This document shows positions 14,047-23,154 of a stretch of 64,000 nucleotides of DNA, piece after piece; the first letter of the stretch is position 1, and the number at the start of each line of letters is the position of its first letter. Origin of the DNA: Flavobacteriales bacterium (GTDB taxonomy: Bacteria > Bacteroidota > Bacteroidia > Flavobacteriales > Flavobacteriaceae). Location: positions 1 to 64,000 of the forward strand of contig WTIO01000051.1 in the NCBI GenBank assembly GCA_011526365.1, written 5' to 3'. A program made the translations under genes and the position numbers. The notes beneath the pieces are model-generated. The model had not been told where the DNA came from and searched no databases. It saw only the letters and a list, made by a program, of their open reading frames with translations.

Positions 14047-16896
14047 TCAGTCGTTAGCATAAGCAGCAATAGGGGTGCAGCTGCATATCAAATTACGATC
14101 GCCAAAGGCTTCATCCACGCGACGTGTACTGGGCCAAAATTTATTATCACGCACATAAGGGAGTGGAAACGCTGCCTTTTGGCGGCTATAGCTGTAGGGC
14201 CATTCCTCTTGTGTTAGCATTGCCAAAGTGTGGGGTGCATTTTTAAGCAATTCCAGTTCCTCTTTGGTTTCTGCGGCAATCTCCATACGAATGGAAATTA
14301 AAGCATCGCAAAAACGATCTAATTCAGCCTTGTTTTCACTCTCAGTGGGTTCTATCATCATAGTACCAGGCACTGGGAATGATACAGTAGGAGCGTGAAA
14401 GCCATAGTCCATCAAGCGTTTGGCGATGTCTGTAACTTCTATGCCTTTCGACTTAAATTCTCTACAGTCAATAATAAGTTCATGGGCACTTCGGCCATTT
14501 TCTCCTGTATACAAAATTGAAAATGCCCCTTTGATGCGATGCTGTATATAATTTGCATTCAATATGGCAATTTCAGTGGCATGTCGCAGGCCTTCCCCTC
14601 CCAACAGTTTAATGTATGCATAGGAAATAAGGGCCACTAGGGCTGATCCCCACGGAGCGGCAGAAATTGCCGTAATTGCTGCGTTACCTCCTGTAGGTAC
14701 TACAGGGTTTGTGGGCAAGAAAGGTTGTAAATGTGCTGCCACACAAATAGGTCCTACGCCTGGACCACCGCCGCCATGTGGGATGGCAAAGGTTTTATGT
14801 AGGTTGAGGTGGCAAACATCTGCTCCAATTATAGCTGGGCTGGTAACGCCCACTTGGGCATTCATATTAGCGCCATCCATGTACACCTGACCTCCGCATT
14901 CGTGAATAAGAGCGGTGATTTTTTGAATATGACTTTCAAATACCCCATGTGTGGATGGATAGGTGATCATTAAGGCAGCCAAATTGTCTTTATGGGCCAT
15001 GGCCTTTTCTGAAATATCCTCCCAGTCAATGTTTCCTTGTTCGTCCGTTTTAGTGACAACCACTTTCATTCCTGCCATCACTGCCGAAGCAGGATTTGTA
15101 CCGTGGGCCGAAGCAGGAATTATGCAAATGTTGCGGTGTGCTTCATTTCGCGATTGGTGATAGGCTCTAATCACCATAAGCCCAGCGTACTCGCCTTGTG
15201 CCCCAGAGTTGGGTTGCAGGGAGGTGGCCGCAAAGCCAGTGATTTCATTCAGTTGCGTTTCCAATTCTTGAAGTACTTCTTGATAACCTGCTGCTTGGGC
15301 TACGGGAACAAAAGGGTGAATATTTCCCCATTGTGGCCAACTTAAGGGCAGCATTTCAACGGCAGCATTCAGCTTCATCGTACACGAACCTAAGGAGATC
15401 ATGGAGTGGTTGAGAGCTAAATCCTTGCGCTCCAGTGATTTGATATAACGCATCAGCGCTGTTTCAGAATGGTACTGTTGGAAGGTTTGATGGTTTAAAT
15501 AACTTGTTTTTCGAGCCTGATCTGAAGGAAGTGCCGATGCAGTAGCTTCAATCGCAATGGCAGGAACTTGTTGTTGTACCTGCGATGCAAAAATTGATAT
15601 GAGGTGTTCTAGCGTGGCTGGAGTAGTAGTTTCATTGAGTGAAATACCTACATGATTGTCGTCAATTTGAAGGAAATTAACACGTTCTTTTTCTGCAGCT
15701 GCTATTGTTGCCGCACTGTCACAGGATACACAAAGGGTATCAAAAAACTGATTGTACTTTAATTTAAATCCTAATTTTTCAAGGCCTTTTGCGAGGGCTA
15801 CCGCTTGAGTATGAATTTGTGTTGCTATCGCACGAAGTCCTTTTGGCCCATGATACACTGCATACATTCCTGCCATTACCGCTAAAAGTACCTGCGCGGT
15901 ACAAATGTTTGAAGTAGCACGGTCACGCTTAATGTGTTGCTCACGTGTTTGGAGTGCCATACGCAGGGCGGGGGCTTCGTCTACATCGCGAGTTTGCCCA
16001 ATAATGCGGCCGGGGATGTTTCTTTTATAGGTTTCTAAAGTGGCAAAAAATGCAGCATGAGGGCCACCGTAGCCAAGGGGAATTCCAAAGCGTTGGGACG
16101 TACCCACCACCACATCAACACCATAATGTCCTGGGGCTTCAAGGATACACAAGCTCATTAGATCTGCTGCAACCACAGTTTTCACACCATGGGCTTTTGC
16201 TGTATCGACAAATGATTTGAGTTCAGGAATATTTCCATGCTTGCCCGGGTATTGTATAAGTGCTCCGTAAAATTCAGGAGAAAATGCAGCACTAGCAACA
16301 TCGCCTACCACCAATTCTATCCCCAAGGGTTGGGAGCGAGTTTGCAATAATGAAAGTGTTTGTGGCAATACATTTTCGTCCACAAAAAATTGCATGGCCT
16401 GGGCTGCCTTTTGTTCTCGTGTTCGAGCACTAAAAAGCATTGTCATGGCCTCTGCTGCGGCAGTACTTTCATCCAGTAACGATGCATTGGCTAAGGGCAT
16501 GCCTGTAAGGTCGCAAACCACCGATTGGAAGTTGAAAATAGCCTCTAAACGGCCTTGAGCAATTTCTGCTTGATAGGGCGTGTAGGCTGTGTACCAACCA
16601 GGGTTTTCCAAAATATTGCGTTGGATAACAGGGGGCGTCACCGTTGGGTGGTAGCCCAAACCAATGTAAGTGTCAAAAAGTTGGTTTTTTTCTGACAGGG
16701 CTTTAATATGATTTAGAAAAGCGTGTTCGCTTATGCCTTCGGGAAGGTCGATGGGAGCTGTAGCACGAATGGCTTTGGGTACAGTTTCCTCAATTAGTGC
16801 TGCTACGCTGTTGAGGCCAATAGCGTCAAGCATTTGTTGTTTTTCCTCTTCATTAGGCCCAATGTGGCGTTGTGCAAAACCGGGATATGCCATCAT
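14047..16896 (-). CDS. gcvP: Glycine dehydrogenase (decarboxylating), P-protein (949 aa)
   Basis: The PLP-dependent P-protein of the glycine cleavage system decarboxylates glycine and transfers the aminomethyl group to lipoyl-GcvH. It is the full-length single-chain form (949 residues), with N-terminal RHIGPNEEEK, PLP-lysine motif HLNLHKTFAIPHGGGGPG in the second half and conserved MIEPTESENKAELDRFCDA near the end. The other glycine cleavage genes (gcvT, gcvH) are not in the window. It diverges from the membrane protein gene at 17025, and the minus-strand element TATTTTAG about 15 bases before the start is a weak promoter candidate. No glycine riboswitch fold was seen in the 130-bp leader. 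Confidence 0.97.
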   Translation of the reverse strand: MMAYPGFAQRHIGPNEEEKQQMLDAIGLNSVAALIEETVPKAIRATAPIDLPEGISEHAFLNHIKALSEKNQLFDTYIGLGYHPTVTPPVIQRNILENPGWYTAYTPYQAEIAQGRLEAIFNFQSVVCDLTGMPLANASLLDESTAAAEAMTMLFSARTREQKAAQAMQFFVDENVLPQTLSLLQTRSQPLGIELVVGDVASAAFSPEFYGALIQYPGKHGNIPELKSFVDTAKAHGVKTVVAADLMSLCILEAPGHYGVDVVVGTSQRFGIPLGYGGPHAAFFATLETYKRNIPGRIIGQTRDVDEAPALRMALQTREQHIKRDRATSNICTAQVLLAVMAGMYAVYHGPKGLRAIATQIHTQAVALAKGLEKLGFKLKYNQFFDTLCVSCDSAATIAAAEKERVNFLQIDDNHVGISLNETTTPATLEHLISIFASQVQQQVPAIAIEATASALPSDQARKTSYLNHQTFQQYHSETALMRYIKSLERKDLALNHSMISLGSCTMKLNAAVEMLPLSWPQWGNIHPFVPVAQAAGYQEVLQELETQLNEITGFAATSLQPNSGAQGEYAGLMVIRAYHQSRNEAHRNICIIPASAHGTNPASAVMAGMKVVVTKTDEQGNIDWEDISEKAMAHKDNLAALMITYPSTHGVFESHIQKITALIHECGGQVYMDGANMNAQVGVTSPAIIGADVCHLNLHKTFAIPHGGGGPGVGPICVAAHLQPFLPTNPVVPTGGNAAITAISAAPWGSALVALISYAYIKLLGGEGLRHATEIAILNANYIQHRIKGAFSILYTGENGRSAHELIIDCREFKSKGIEVTDIAKRLMDYGFHAPTVSFPVPGTMMIEPTESENKAELDRFCDALISIRMEIAAETKEELELLKNAPHTLAMLTQEEWPYSYSRQKAAFPLPYVRDNKFWPSTRRVDEAFGDRNLICSCTPIAAYAND

Positions 16897-17006
16897 TCAT
16901 TTTTTTTGCTAAAATAGCAGAATTCAACATTTTACGGTCAATATTTTAAACGGAATGCACACATTTTTTTTCACCAATTTTTGATTATTTATAAACACAA
17001 TTGCGC

Positions 17007-17014
17007 TACATTTA
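17007..17014 (+). promoter_or_regulatory. Candidate -7 element for the UbiA-like gene
   Basis: TACATTTA is close to TAnnTTTG, with TTG at 16981-16983 exactly 23 bases upstream. It lies 11 bases before the ATG. Confidence 0.35.
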
Positions 17015-17024
17015 GTTTCTAGCA

Positions 17025-17834
17025 ATGAAGGCCTTATTCCGTTTCTACATACTGTCGAGTATTCATGTTGGGGGTGCTGTTCTTGCACTGGCAAAAGCGA
17101 CAGCTCTGGTGCTAAAAATTCCAATGTCAATTCAATTTCAAGGCGCTTTGTTTGGAATGACCGTTACGGGATATAACTGTATTAAGTACGGCTATGCCCA
17201 CCAATTGTTAAAAACTAAAAATGCATTGGGCATCAAATTAGTGTCGGGACTGGGGGTATTGTTAACCTTAAACGGAATTTTTCCCTTAAATACAGAGCGG
17301 GTAGTATTGCTGTTATCGATGGGACTGTTAACCGTTTCTTATGGCATCCCAAAGTTGGTAGTGCCAATCAATTTACGCAGTAGTAAAGGCTTAAAAATAT
17401 TTTTAGTGGCTTTGGTGTGGGTAGGGAGTACTGTTTTTTTACCCGTGGCATACGCAACATCAATGCCCAATAGTCTTTCACCTGCCCTAGTGGTTAGTCA
17501 TTTTATCTTTGTGTTGGTTGCCACACTCCCATTTGAGATCCGCGATCTCCAACAGGATCCTTCTTCTTTAGGCACCTGGCCGCAACTTCTTGGAGTAGGT
17601 GGTACTAAAGTGCGCGGTTATGGGTTGCTCGTAGTTTTTGTGCTTTTAGAAAGCCACCATTTAAAAGACACAGGACAACTGATTATTTCAGGGGTTATTG
17701 CTATACTACTCGGAGTATTTTTGGCTTTCAGCCGAAAAAATCAAAGTACTTATTACAGTAGTTTTTGGGTAGAAAGTATCCCCATTGTTTGGTGGGTACT
17801 ATTAGTGCTCTACGAGTCCAGCACGACGCAGTAA
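17025..17834 (+). CDS. Degenerate UbiA-like membrane protein (269 aa)
   Basis: A polytopic membrane protein with about eight hydrophobic segments. The region FEIRDLQQDPSSLGTWPQLLG (about residues 172-192) fits the second aspartate-rich motif of UbiA-superfamily prenyltransferases. The first motif, normally NDxxDxxxD after the second helix, would fall at YNCIKYGYAHQL and has kept only the Asn. With one catalytic motif missing, prenyltransferase activity is doubtful. Similar degenerate proteins occur in flavobacteria (recollection, not checked). The last 33 bases overlap the convergent M3 peptidase gene. Confidence 0.6.
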   Translation: MKALFRFYILSSIHVGGAVLALAKATALVLKIPMSIQFQGALFGMTVTGYNCIKYGYAHQLLKTKNALGIKLVSGLGVLLTLNGIFPLNTERVVLLLSMGLLTVSYGIPKLVVPINLRSSKGLKIFLVALVWVGSTVFLPVAYATSMPNSLSPALVVSHFIFVLVATLPFEIRDLQQDPSSLGTWPQLLGVGGTKVRGYGLLVVFVLLESHHLKDTGQLIISGVIAILLGVFLAFSRKNQSTYYSSFWVESIPIVWWVLLVLYESSTTQ

Positions 17835-19823
17835 GGCATCGGAATCAGGGGGTTGCTTTCTGAATTTTAAATACAAATCCATGGGATGAGCAGTACCTCC
17901 TTTGGAAAGTATATGCTTCTCAAAAGCTTGGGCTGTAGCACGATCGAAGATGCCGTTTTGTAAAAATAATTCAAAAGCGTCAGCGTCTAAAACTTCGGCC
18001 CATTTGTAGCTGTAGTACCCTGCAGCATAGCCACCTTGGAAGATGTGTGCAAAGGAAGTACTCATACAATTTTCGGCTACATCGGGGGTGAAGCTCAGCG
18101 GATCAAAAATAGCTTTCTCATGGGCCTTGATATCCGTTACGGCTTCATTTTTAGTACTGTGGTAGGACATGTCCAAATAGCTAAAACTCAGTTGTCTTGA
18201 AGTTTGAAGTCCTTGTTGAAATTGGGCCTTTTTTTGAAGTTTGTCAATGACGTCTTGGGAGAGTGTAGCGTCAGTTTCAAAATGCCTTGCAAACAGGTCG
18301 AGCGCTTCTTTTTGAAAGCACCAATTTTCCATAATTTGACTGGGTAGTTCAACAAAATCCCAGTACACATTGGTGCCACTTAATGCAGCGTAAGTGGTGT
18401 TGGCCAGCATGCCGTGTAGGGCGTGTCCAAATTCGTGAAAAAGGGTTTGCACCTCATTGAAGGTTAAAAGGGAAGGAGCAGTTGCAGTGGGTTTTGTAAA
18501 ATTACAAACAATGGACACATGGGGGCGTTGTCCTTTTTTTTGTCCTCGGTAGGAGGTCATCCAAGCCCCGCTTCGTTTGTTGGCTCGAGGGAAAAAATCC
18601 AAATAGAGAATGGCGTGCAGGGTTTTGTTTTTAAATACACGGTAGGCCGTTACTTCTTTTGCATAGGTGCTAATGTCAGTAGCAGGTTTAAAGTCGAGTT
18701 GAAATAGTTTTCCTGCGATATCAAAAATCCCGTTAACCACATTTTTCAAGGGGAAGTAGGGCCGAAGCGCTTCTTCGTCTAGGGCCAAGTCCCGAAGTTT
18801 TATTTTCTCCGAGATAAATGCAGTATCCCACTTTTCAACTGTTGGTATTTGTAGCTCTTCTTCAGCAAAACGGCTTACTTGCTCCCATTCTTTTTGTGCA
18901 GCGGGTACCGCCTTTTCTTTGAGTGTGTCTAAAAATGCAAATACACTTTCTTCATCGCGTGCCATTCGCTCTTCTAAAACAAAGGCAGCATGCGAAGCAT
19001 AGCCCAACAGCTTAGCGCGTTGATTGCGAAGTGCAACAATTTTCTTAATGATTTCGGTAGTATTGTTTTCGTTATCCTGGAACCCCACCTTCCCAAACGC
19101 GATACTCATTTCTTTTCGGAGGTTGCGGTCTTCCACATAGGTCATAAAAGGTACATAGCTGGGGTAGTCAAGTGTAAAAACATAGCCCTCTTTTTTGTGC
19201 TCTTTTGCTGTAGCAGCTGCGGTGGCAATGGCATTTTCTGGTAAGCCCTTTAGAGCAGTGACTGAAGGGACATGAAGGGTATAGGCATTTTTATCGGCCA
19301 ATACTTTGGATCCAAATTCTACGCTAAGGGTAGCGAGGGAGGCGTCGATATTTCGCAGGGTCTCCTTGTCTTTTTCGTTAAGTTGGGCACCGTTGCGTAC
19401 AAAACTTTTAAATTCCTTGGTAAGCAGCATTTTCTGCTCCTCGGTGAGCGTATCAAAATCAGTAGTGTCATAAACTGTTTTTATACGTTCATAAAGTCCA
19501 GTATTGAGTCGGACATTATTTTGAAAATGGGCCAATAAAGGAGCTGCTTGTTGTGCCACTTGTTGAAGCTCTGGGCTTGTGGCAGCATTGTTTAAATTAA
19601 AGAGTAAGCTGCTGTTGCGTTCTACCAAATCCCCACAGGTTGTTAGGGCCTCAATGGTGTTTTCAAAAGTTGGGGGTGCGGTTTGGGCCACAATTTTGTC
19701 AATAGCCTCAAGCGTAGCAGCTATTTGCTCTTCCAATGCTGGAATAAAATGTTCGGGGCTAATAATGTCAAAGGGAGTGGTGCCTTCAGCTGTGCTGTAG
19801 GCTTGAAGTAACGGGTTGTTCAC
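17802..19823 (-). CDS. prlC: M3 family oligopeptidase (673 aa)
   Basis: A zinc metallopeptidase of the oligopeptidase A / dipeptidyl carboxypeptidase group, cleaving short peptides in the cytoplasm or, if exported, the periplasm. The zinc site HEFGHALHGML (about residue 465), with a downstream Glu near ELPSQIMENW, is intact. No signal peptide is visible, so it is probably cytoplasmic. Length matches PrlC/Dcp. It is transcribed downstream of purE with a 12-base gap, and its stop overlaps the convergent UbiA-like gene by 33 bases. Confidence 0.92.
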   Translation of the reverse strand: MNNPLLQAYSTAEGTTPFDIISPEHFIPALEEQIAATLEAIDKIVAQTAPPTFENTIEALTTCGDLVERNSSLLFNLNNAATSPELQQVAQQAAPLLAHFQNNVRLNTGLYERIKTVYDTTDFDTLTEEQKMLLTKEFKSFVRNGAQLNEKDKETLRNIDASLATLSVEFGSKVLADKNAYTLHVPSVTALKGLPENAIATAAATAKEHKKEGYVFTLDYPSYVPFMTYVEDRNLRKEMSIAFGKVGFQDNENNTTEIIKKIVALRNQRAKLLGYASHAAFVLEERMARDEESVFAFLDTLKEKAVPAAQKEWEQVSRFAEEELQIPTVEKWDTAFISEKIKLRDLALDEEALRPYFPLKNVVNGIFDIAGKLFQLDFKPATDISTYAKEVTAYRVFKNKTLHAILYLDFFPRANKRSGAWMTSYRGQKKGQRPHVSIVCNFTKPTATAPSLLTFNEVQTLFHEFGHALHGMLANTTYAALSGTNVYWDFVELPSQIMENWCFQKEALDLFARHFETDATLSQDVIDKLQKKAQFQQGLQTSRQLSFSYLDMSYHSTKNEAVTDIKAHEKAIFDPLSFTPDVAENCMSTSFAHIFQGGYAAGYYSYKWAEVLDADAFELFLQNGIFDRATAQAFEKHILSKGGTAHPMDLYLKFRKQPPDSDALLRRAGLVEH

Positions 19824-19835
19824 GGATTTAAAATT

Positions 19836-20336
19836 TTAGGGTTTTTGAATGTTTTTTGCGCTTTGATGCACTTTGTCTTCTAGTGCTTTTTTGTAGGCGA
19901 TTACTTTTCCTTGCACGTCACTGTCGTGGGCACCTAATATTTGTGCTGCTAGAATTCCTGCGTTCTTGGCACCATTGAGTGCTACTGTTGCTACAGGAAC
20001 ACCTCCGGGCATTTGAAGTATAGAAAGAACAGAATCCCAACCGTCAATAGAGTTTGATGATTTTACGGGAACACCAATAACCGGCAATGGGCTTAGTGCG
20101 GCAATCATTCCCGGGAGGTGCGCAGCGCCTCCAGCTCCGGCAATAATTACTTTTACCCCTTTTTTGTGTGCTTCTTTTCCATAGTCCATTAATTTATCAG
20201 GAGTGCGATGGGCAGAAACAATATCTACAGCTGCGGAAATACCAAATTCTTCTAGGATGTCAATGGCTTCTTGCATTACCGACATATCCGACTGGCTTCC
20301 CATTATTATACCTATTTGTGCCATGTTATTTTGCAA
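19836..20336 (-). CDS. purE: N5-carboxyaminoimidazole ribonucleotide mutase PurE (166 aa)
   Basis: Converts N5-CAIR to CAIR in purine synthesis. It has GSQSDMSVM at the N-terminus, SAHRTPDKLMDY near 42, GAGGAAHLPGM near 70 and GVPV near 90. Length is normal for the bacterial mutase. The start may be the Met at codon 5 (20324), which avoids the 11-base overlap with purK. The partner enzyme is encoded immediately upstream. Confidence 0.95.
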   Translation of the reverse strand: MQNNMAQIGIIMGSQSDMSVMQEAIDILEEFGISAAVDIVSAHRTPDKLMDYGKEAHKKGVKVIIAGAGGAAHLPGMIAALSPLPVIGVPVKSSNSIDGWDSVLSILQMPGGVPVATVALNGAKNAGILAAQILGAHDSDVQGKVIAYKKALEDKVHQSAKNIQKP

Positions 20337-21480
20337 TTACTTCTACAATTTCTTTCACTTCTTCGGCCTTTTTTCGTGCCATTTCAATTTCGGGAGCAAC
20401 AACAGTAATGTGCCCCATTTTTCTAAAGGGGCGCGTGTCTTTCTTCCCGTAAATATGGGGATTAACTCCCTCTAAAGCTAAAATTTGATCAATATTTTTA
20501 TAATATACGGGCCCTTTGTAAGGAGATTTACCAACTAAATTCACCATCACGGCACTGGCCATGCTAGCGGTGCCCCCCAGCGGGAGGTCCAACAGGCAGC
20601 GCAGGTGTTGCTCAAATTGGGAGGTGTAGGCGGCTTCTATAGAATAGTGCCCACTGTTGTGCGGGCGTGGGGCTACCTCATTAACAAGAATATCTCCTTC
20701 GGCGGTAAGAAACATTTCAACTGCAAGTAAGCCTACATGCCCAAAGGCTTCGGCCACTTGAAGTGCAATTTGCTTTGCTTTTGCTGCTGCCTGCGGTGCA
20801 ATGCGTGCTGGGCACAACACATACTCCACTTGGTTGGCGGTAGGATGAAATTCCATTTCAACTACGGGATACGTTGTGCATTCGCCTTGAGGACGTTGGG
20901 CTACAATAACCGCAATTTCTGTCTTAAAGGGGATAAGATCTTCTGCAATGCATTCGCCTTCCTGCAGTTGTTCTAAATCCTTATTGGTACGTACCACCTG
21001 TACGCCGTAGCCATCATATCCCATGGTGGTAGCCTTCCAAACAAAAGGAAAAGATACTGCCCCTTTGCCAATGGCCTCTTTAAGTGCCACCAATGAAGCA
21101 AAACAATCAAAGGGTGCTGTGGGGATATTGTGGGTGGCATAAAATTGTTTCTGTATTCCCTTGTTTTGAATTTTCTCCAAAACCTCAGGTTGTGGATACA
21201 CTTGAACCCCTTCTTTTTTGAGTTGTTTTAGTGCTTCGGTATTCACATTTTCAATTTCAATAGTTAAAATATCCACCGCTTTCCCAAAATTATATACAGC
21301 ATCATAATCCATAAGATTGCCCACCGTAAAATGATTGCACGCTAATTTTGAAGGTGCTTCGGGATTGGAATCCATAACATGGGTGGTGATATCCCAACGC
21401 CTTGTGGTGTAGAGGAGCATTTTACCCAGTTGTCCACCGCCTAAGATTCCCAGTGTTTTTGAGGTTGAAAAAAAATTCAT
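20326..21480 (-). CDS. purK: N5-carboxyaminoimidazole ribonucleotide synthase PurK (384 aa)
   Basis: An ATP-grasp enzyme making N5-CAIR from AIR and bicarbonate, the substrate of PurE encoded next. The N-terminus TLGILGGGQLGKMLLYTT is the family signature, NEVAPRPHNSGHYSIEA lies near residue 265, and FVWKATTMGYDGYG is in the ATP-binding region. I use the ATG at 21480 (MNFFSTSKT) because an upstream ATG at 21498 lies inside a TAnnTTTG promoter element. The leader is about 16 bases. It is divergent from adk. Confidence 0.95.
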   Translation of the reverse strand: MNFFSTSKTLGILGGGQLGKMLLYTTRRWDITTHVMDSNPEAPSKLACNHFTVGNLMDYDAVYNFGKAVDILTIEIENVNTEALKQLKKEGVQVYPQPEVLEKIQNKGIQKQFYATHNIPTAPFDCFASLVALKEAIGKGAVSFPFVWKATTMGYDGYGVQVVRTNKDLEQLQEGECIAEDLIPFKTEIAVIVAQRPQGECTTYPVVEMEFHPTANQVEYVLCPARIAPQAAAKAKQIALQVAEAFGHVGLLAVEMFLTAEGDILVNEVAPRPHNSGHYSIEAAYTSQFEQHLRCLLDLPLGGTASMASAVMVNLVGKSPYKGPVYYKNIDQILALEGVNPHIYGKKDTRPFRKMGHITVVAPEIEMARKKAEEVKEIVEVIAK

Positions 21481-21495
21481 ACCATTGATTTCCTG

Positions 21496-21503
21496 CAAAA
21501 ATA
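21496..21503 (-). promoter_or_regulatory. Candidate -7 element for purK-purE-prlC
   Basis: The minus strand reads TATTTTTG, a perfect TAnnTTTG match, about 16 bases before the purK ATG. It sits back to back with the adk promoter at 21546. Confidence 0.55.
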
Positions 21504-21545
21504 CGGATAACTTTTTGGGAAGAGAAAAATGCGGGTCAATTTGGA

Positions 21546-21553
21546 TATCTTTG
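21546..21553 (+). promoter_or_regulatory. Candidate -7 element for adk-obg-mpl
   Basis: TATCTTTG, a perfect TAnnTTTG match, 18 bases before the adk ATG. It lies inside the upstream in-frame extension of adk, which argues for the start at 21571. Confidence 0.6.
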
Positions 21554-21570
21554 CAAGCAGAATTACAACT

Positions 21571-22146
21571 ATGATAAATTTAGTACTATTTGGAAAGCCA
21601 GGAGCTGGAAAGGGAACGCAAGCTGCTTTTTTAAAAGAGCACTTTGGGTTGTTCCATATTTCAACAGGTGATTTATTTCGCCACCATATTAAAAATGGAA
21701 CACCCTTGGGGAAAATGGCACAATCTTATATGGATAAGGGCGACCTTGTACCCGACCAGGTAACCATTGATATGTTGGAAAATGCAGTGGATGAAAATCC
21801 TGAGGCGAAAGGATTTATCTTCGATGGGTTTCCTAGAACAACAGCCCAAGCTGAGGCTTTGGATACTTTTTTGGCCACCAAGGAGATGACTATTACAGGC
21901 ACCATTGCTTTGGAAGCTCCAGACGAAATGCTTATTGAACGCCTTTTGGAACGGGGAAAAGACAGTGGTCGTGCCGACGATCAGGATACCGAAAAAATCA
22001 AAAATCGCTTTGAAGAATACAGCACCAAAACGGCACCCTTACGCGCCTATTATCAGGGACAAAATAAGTTTTATCAAATTGATGGTGTAGGAGACATCAC
22101 TGCTATCACCCAGCGTTTGATAACTTGTATACAAGGACTTCTTTAG
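21571..22146 (+). CDS. adk: Adenylate kinase (191 aa)
   Basis: Interconverts ATP+AMP and 2 ADP. The P-loop is GKPGAGKGTQ at residues 8-17. AMP-binding segments STGDLFRHH and GFPRTTAQAEAL follow. The lid is the short form without zinc cysteines (LLERGKDSGRADDQ), giving the short-type length of 191 residues usual in Bacteroidota. The start at 21571 (MINLVLFGKPG) is set by the family N-terminus and by a promoter element lying upstream of it. A 3-base gap to obg shows co-transcription. Confidence 0.96.
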   Translation: MINLVLFGKPGAGKGTQAAFLKEHFGLFHISTGDLFRHHIKNGTPLGKMAQSYMDKGDLVPDQVTIDMLENAVDENPEAKGFIFDGFPRTTAQAEALDTFLATKEMTITGTIALEAPDEMLIERLLERGKDSGRADDQDTEKIKNRFEEYSTKTAPLRAYYQGQNKFYQIDGVGDITAITQRLITCIQGLL

Positions 22147-22149
22147 CAC

Positions 22150-23154
22150 ATGACAGAAGGGAACTTTGTAGATTATGTAAAACTTCAAGTGGCTTCTGGA
22201 AACGGAGGAAAGGGTTCTGTACACCTACACCGTGAAAAATACATCACAAAAGGAGGGCCCGACGGAGGTGATGGAGGCCGGGGAGGACATGTACTCCTCC
22301 GTGCCAACAAAAATTTGTGGACGCTCTACGGTTTTAAATTTCAAAAGCACTTTAAAGCAGGCCACGGGGGCGATGGAAGTAAAAACAGAAGTTCTGGGGC
22401 TCAAGGGGAAGATATTATAATTGAAGTTCCTCTGGGTACGGTAGTCCGCCATGGAGAAACCGAAGAGGTTATCATTGAAATTACCGAAGAACAGCAGGAG
22501 TACGTGGTCTTGGAAGGTGGCCTTGGGGGCCGTGGCAACTGGCATTTTAAATCGTCTACCAACCAAACGCCTCGTTATGCCCAACCCGGACGTCCTGGAC
22601 AAGAGTTGCCCCTAATTTTAGAGTTAAAAGTATTGGCTGATGTCGGTTTGGTAGGTTTTCCCAATGCGGGGAAATCTACACTCTTGGCAGCACTTACAGC
22701 TGCAAAACCCAAAATTGCCGATTATGAGTTTACCACCCTAAAGCCCAATTTGGGAATCGTATCCTACCGAGATTTTCGCTCTTTTGTGATGGCCGACATC
22801 CCTGGTATTATTGAAGGTGCTGCCGAAGGCAAAGGGTTGGGACATTATTTCTTACGTCATATTGAGCGTAATTCGGTTTTACTGTTTATGATTCCAGCCG
22901 ATACAGCCGACGTTAAAGCTGCTTTCGACGTGTTGCGCTCGGAGCTCCAACGTTACAACCCCGAATTGATAGACAAAGATTTTGTTGTTGGAATAACAAA
23001 ATGCGATTTATTGGATGATGAATTGTATCGGGAGTACAAAGAAGAAATGGCTACCTCATTTAAAGGGACTCCCTACTTTATGATTTCTTCAGTAGCCCAA
23101 ACAGGATTGCAAGAGCTTAAAGATGGGCTTTGGAAAATACTTAACCCCACATGA
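22150..23154 (+). CDS. obg: GTPase Obg/CgtA (334 aa)
   Basis: An essential GTPase tied to 50S ribosome assembly and the stringent response. The glycine-rich Obg fold occupies about 1-158 ([28 protein letters not shown]). The G domain shows P-loop GFPNAGKST (about 167-175), switch region [17 protein letters not shown] and TKCD. The variable C-terminal domain of some Obg proteins is absent. Its stop overlaps the mpl start by 4 bases. Confidence 0.96.
   Translation: MTEGNFVDYVKLQVASGNGGKGSVHLHREKYITKGGPDGGDGGRGGHVLLRANKNLWTLYGFKFQKHFKAGHGGDGSKNRSSGAQGEDIIIEVPLGTVVRHGETEEVIIEITEEQQEYVVLEGGLGGRGNWHFKSSTNQTPRYAQPGRPGQELPLILELKVLADVGLVGFPNAGKSTLLAALTAAKPKIADYEFTTLKPNLGIVSYRDFRSFVMADIPGIIEGAAEGKGLGHYFLRHIERNSVLLFMIPADTADVKAAFDVLRSELQRYNPELIDKDFVVGITKCDLLDDELYREYKEEMATSFKGTPYFMISSVAQTGLQELKDGLWKILNPT

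Noticed and set aside
16897-17024. Possible glycine riboswitch upstream of gcvP
   Set aside because: The 128-bp leader is AT-rich and shows none of the paired conserved cores of the glycine riboswitch.
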